Below are positions 61,411-64,000 of a DNA stretch of 64,000 nucleotides, one piece after another. The translations under genes and the position numbers were made by a program. The DNA lies in contig BTPG01000005.1 of NCBI GenBank assembly GCA_036245525.1, positions 119,930,417-119,994,416 on the forward strand. The letters run 5' to 3'. This DNA is from Semisulcospira habei. Lineage: Eukaryota; Mollusca; Gastropoda; Semisulcospiridae. The notes under the pieces were generated by a model. The model did no database searches. It had not been told where the DNA came from and saw only the letters and a program-made list of their open reading frames with translations. Within the stretch, counting starts at the first letter, position 1, and each line of letters begins with the position of its first letter.

Positions 61411-61988
61411 ATAATCAGTCAGTCAAGAAAATCATCAACTATCAATATCAATCAGTGAAGAAAATAATCACCAATCCATCAAGGAAATAATCATCAATCA
61501 GTCAAGAAAATAATCACCAATCCATCAAGGAAATAATCATCAATCAGTCAAGAAAATAATCACCAATCCATCAAGGAAATAATCATCAATCTGTCAAGAA
61601 AATACTCATCAATCAGTCAAGGAAATAATCATCAATCAGTCAGGAAAATTAATCAATCACCAATCGGTCCACACAAAAAATTAATCAATCATCAATCAGT
61701 CAAAGTAATAATCAGTCAAAAGACTAATCAGTCAAGAAAATAATCAATCATCAATCAGTCAAGGAATAATCATCAATCAGTCAAGAAAACAATCAATCAT
61801 CCATCAGTCAGGAAAATAGTCAAAAAAATCAGCAATCATCAATCAGTCAAGGAAATAATCATCAATCAGTCAATAAAAAAAATCATCAGTCAGTCAATAA
61901 AATAATCAGCCAAGAAAATAATCAATCATCAATCAGTCAATAAAATAATCAATCATCAATCTGTCAAGAAAATAATCAATCAATCGAG
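61411..61988. repeat. 23 bp minisatellite (AATCATCAATCAGTCAAG type)
   Basis: About 25 imperfect units of AATCATCAATCAGTCAAG plus AAAAT, alternating early on with AATCACCAATCCATCAAG plus GAAAT. It lies in the intron next to the PARP-like exon acceptor. Confidence 0.93.
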
Positions 61989-62119
61989 AAACGCAGCAGT
62001 AGCTGGTTCAGGGGAAGTAATATATCTGACAGGATCATGCATTAAGACTGTCTAAAAATGTGGTTATTTCCCTTTACATATTTCTTTTCTAAACCTACTC
62101 CCTCGTCCATTCCGTCCGT

Positions 62120-62192
62120 CTGCAAGAGATACAGATTTACATCAGGCCCTGCAACCACAGGGTATCATGTAAATCTATGCACCTTTCTTACC
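62120..62192. repeat. Family A hairpin, decayed
   Basis: CTGCAAGAGATACAGATTTA and GTAAATCTATGCACCTTTC. The TTTACAT/ATGTAAA change is matched between arms. Confidence 0.75.
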
Positions 62193-62237
62193 AAATGCGG
62201 TTCAAGCTATTAATAGATTTGAGGATTCAATTTTCCA

Positions 62238-62453
62238 TTAACCCATTTAACCCCATAGCTCCATTTCCCAAATTGTGGAGGCGTCACCTAACAACTATGC
62301 ACAAGTTGCAGGAGAGAAATCGACCATGATAATTCGAGGGTAGCACCAGATAAGCTTGGCGCCTGATGGCGCCAAGCTCATCTGGCCCTACCCTTGAATT
62401 ATCATGGTTGATCAATCTCGTGCTCTAGCGCATTGGAGCTAAATGGGCAATTA
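62238..62453. mobile_element. B1 hairpin element
   Basis: TTAACCCATTTAACCCCATA at left, long arm with TTGTGGAGGCGTCACC. Hairpin GGCGCC-TGAT-GGCGCC. Right end GGAGCTAAATGGGCAATTAA carries a CAA insertion before TTAA. Confidence 0.88.
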
Positions 62454-62499
62454 AGTATGCAGCTGGAAAATTGTGGTGCTTACGCCCAGCTGTTTTGCC

Positions 62500-62566
62500 G
62501 GAGGTAAAGATTGACATGAGCCCATGCAGCTGCAAGGGCTCAGGAGAATCTATGCGTCTTGCTTAC
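62500..62566. repeat. Family A hairpin, decayed
   Basis: GGAGGTAAAGATTGACATGA and GGAGAATCTATGCGTCTTGC. Confidence 0.65.
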
Positions 62567-62611
62567 CAACACTGGCTCAAGCTGTTACTGGTGATCTGGG
62601 GCTGTTATTAA

Positions 62612-63514
62612 TAATAGCCTTTTAGCCCAAGGTCCCATTTCTCAAATTTTGGAGGTGAGCCTGTGACAAAACGTCGTGCACGTAACAACCGACATAGTTT
62701 TAGTCAAGAAAACCACACTACAACTGAAAATTAGTTCTTTTTGTGATTCCGCTAAGAAGACATTGTTGTTGGAACACTGGCCTTTCTCACAATGTTTCCT
62801 TTTTACCAGAATGGCTGGTCTATAGAGGATTTTCATGTGTATGTTCAATAGTATGTCCAGTGTCACACTGTGACAACAAACATTTTTCTCTTTGTATTTC
62901 TGTTATCTCATCTAAGGACAATGACTGAAGAACTTTTTTTGTAAAATGTGGTAATCACACAAAGAACTGTGTTTATGTGATTTAAATTGACTGAGTATGT
63001 CCACCGTACAATCAACACTGATTGTTACATGAAACTTAATTTCAAAAAGGATAAAATACCCTTCATACTTCCATGTGTCAGAACAGGTTATACAATTAAT
63101 TTCTTTTGAAAGAGAATAATGAAAAAAGATAAACTGACTTAATGTGATCATATTTATCACCGTATGTCCACCGTAACAACCAACACTTTCAGAAAGGGCC
63201 AGATTTAATATTCGCTGCTGGAAATCATCTGTTTCTGCATTTACATATTAATGTCACATGCCCACATGCCAGATACATCAAAACTAACCAGTGCCTAAAA
63301 TAAGCATATTTTAAAGACATTTCTGTTGGTCGTTACTTTTGGTACAAACGACCTTTTGTCACAGGCTCGTGTGTTGCCTAACGACTATGTACCAGTTGCA
63401 GATGGCTTGACCATGATAATTCAAGGGTAAAGGCGCCAAGCTAATCTGGCACTGCCCTTGAATTATCATGGTCAAGCCATCTCCTGCTGTAGGGATCTGG
63501 GGCTAAAAGGGTTA
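62612..63514. mobile_element. B1 element split by a 712 bp transposon
   Basis: The left piece TTTTAGCCCAAGGTCCCATT ... TTTTGGAGGT stops at 62656. The right piece resumes GTTGCCTAACGACTATG and includes a hairpin with a shortened left arm (63409-63472) and GGGGCTAAAAGGGTTAA to 63514. Confidence 0.88.
62657..63368. mobile_element. 712 bp TIR element inserted in B1
   Basis: GAGCCTGTGACAAAACGTCG at left and the complement of CGACCTTTTGTCACAGGCTC at right are terminal inverted repeats (18 of 20 match). An internal GTATGTCCACCGTAACAAC word repeats part of the left subterminal CGTAACAACCGACA. No coding frame. Target duplication unclear. Confidence 0.8.
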
Positions 63515-63575
63515 ACTTATGTAGAATATGACCAGAGAGATCTGTTTTACAATGATGGGAGTCCATGGCTGTTTC

Positions 63576-63670
63576 GCAAGAGACATAGATTCACACAGAG
63601 TCACAAGAGACACAGAATCATGTGAGCCCCTGCTGCGCAGAGGTTCACGTGAATCAATGCCTCTTGCTTG
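63576..63670. repeat. Family A hairpin with duplicated left arm
   Basis: GCAAGAGACATAGATTCACA is followed by a second left arm, ACAAGAGACACAGAATCATG, then the centre CCCTGCTGCGCAGAGG and right arm GTGAATCAATGCCTCTTGC. Confidence 0.8.
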
Positions 63671-64000
63671 CACTGGCCCTAGTTCTTACTAAACTGTTGA
63701 TGCCATCGGAGCGTTACACTTACTATGATGGAATCCATGCCGGCACCTGGTTGTTTGCGGGTTCGATCCTCCTTCGTAACCGTCTCTACAGCCCCCAGAC
63801 CCACCTCCACAAGTAGTAGCTTTCCAAGCTGTGAAAAAGAGAAAATACTTTTAAAATAAAATATAAATTTTAAATAAATATTAATTTTACTCTAAAATAT
63901 ATTTTTTCGAAAAATTCATTTTTCTCTAAAATTCATTTTTTTCGAAAAATACTTACCGATGACATGACTAACTGGAAGTGTCTACTTACTCACACAATTT
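63671..64000. other. Unassigned, AT-rich end
   Basis: GCGGGTTCGATCCTCC at 63758 resembles a Pol III B box without an A box. 63840-63950 is A/T-rich. Confidence 0.4.

Noticed and set aside
63622..63816. Small secreted protein with a hydrophobic start
   Set aside because: Its 5' part is the family A right arm, and it includes a Pol III B-box-like sequence. There is no homology or splice support.

Overview
This window looks like non-coding DNA from an invertebrate animal genome, most likely a lophotrochozoan and perhaps a gastropod mollusc. The reasons are long CT, CA, TA, GGTT and ATC microsatellites, decayed non-LTR retrotransposons, tRNA-derived SINE-like units, and one convincing spliced exon. 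The species cannot be fixed from the sequence. No rRNA, intact tRNA, CRISPR array or prokaryotic gene is visible. The single cellular coding segment I can defend is a terminal exon on the minus strand (61258-61386), probably the end of a PARP-type ADP-ribosyltransferase.

The dominant content is short palindromic (hairpin) repeats, well over 100 copies or fragments. Family names used below are local labels. A: tips GCAAGAGGCATAGA, inner arm TCATGAGCCCCTGC; A-long is the same hairpin inside a 190-230 bp element bounded by TTAA. B: arm ending AGCTTGGCGCC; subtypes B1 (ends TTAACCCATTTAGCCCC), B2 (TTAACTCATTCTGCCCC), B3 (arm TTTCAAGG-TTGTGTCAGA), B4 (TTAACCC-TTTCATCCTGA) and B5 (divergent). C: CTGACGAGCAAAAGAAATGC. 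D: TTAACCCTTTGGCTGTCGG. E: GTGCTGGTCTGTGATTTT. F: CTGGTTGTCTCCCTCGATTC. G: TTAACTCATTCGAGACGTGC. H: AAAGGTCATCGGGCCGACG. I, J, K, L, M, O and Q are rarer. Families A-long, B, D, G and Q all start and end with TTAA followed by C[CT]C or a close variant. This is the layout of TTAA-targeting (piggyBac-like) non-autonomous elements, and family D ends resemble known piggyBac-type termini. No transposase is present in the window.

Layout: 1-12 kb holds hairpins and long microsatellites, including a GGTT/CGTT/GGTTT/TGTT mosaic at 10.9-11.3 kb. 12-21 kb has a 392 bp palindrome (J), several intact B elements and CT tracts. At 21.5-22.4 kb lies a 5'-truncated non-LTR element with a 12 bp target duplication. 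22.5-36 kb is dense in B, D, A and E hairpins, with a SINE-like insertion inside a B2 element, a chain of TTAA-bounded mosaic segments near 31.6 kb and a pair of inverted 340 bp repeats. 37.0-38.2 kb is a CR1/L2-like retrotransposon 3' part. 38-50 kb is again hairpins. 50.96-55.29 kb is a 4.3 kb element with about 360 bp terminal inverted repeats. It contains a nested 877 bp palindromic insertion with a 14 bp target duplication and a decayed minus-strand retrotransposon with RT and RNase H. 56-64 kb carries adjacent TTAA elements sharing a TTAA, a 674 bp TTAA element (Q), the PARP-like exon with a minisatellite beside its splice acceptor, and a 712 bp transposon inserted in a B1 element.

The most unusual signal is the hairpin community itself. 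Several unrelated hairpin families share one type of terminus and one target site. Hairpin cores can be lost or swapped between element frames, and the two arms of a hairpin often differ from the family consensus in the same way, as if one arm is copied from the other.
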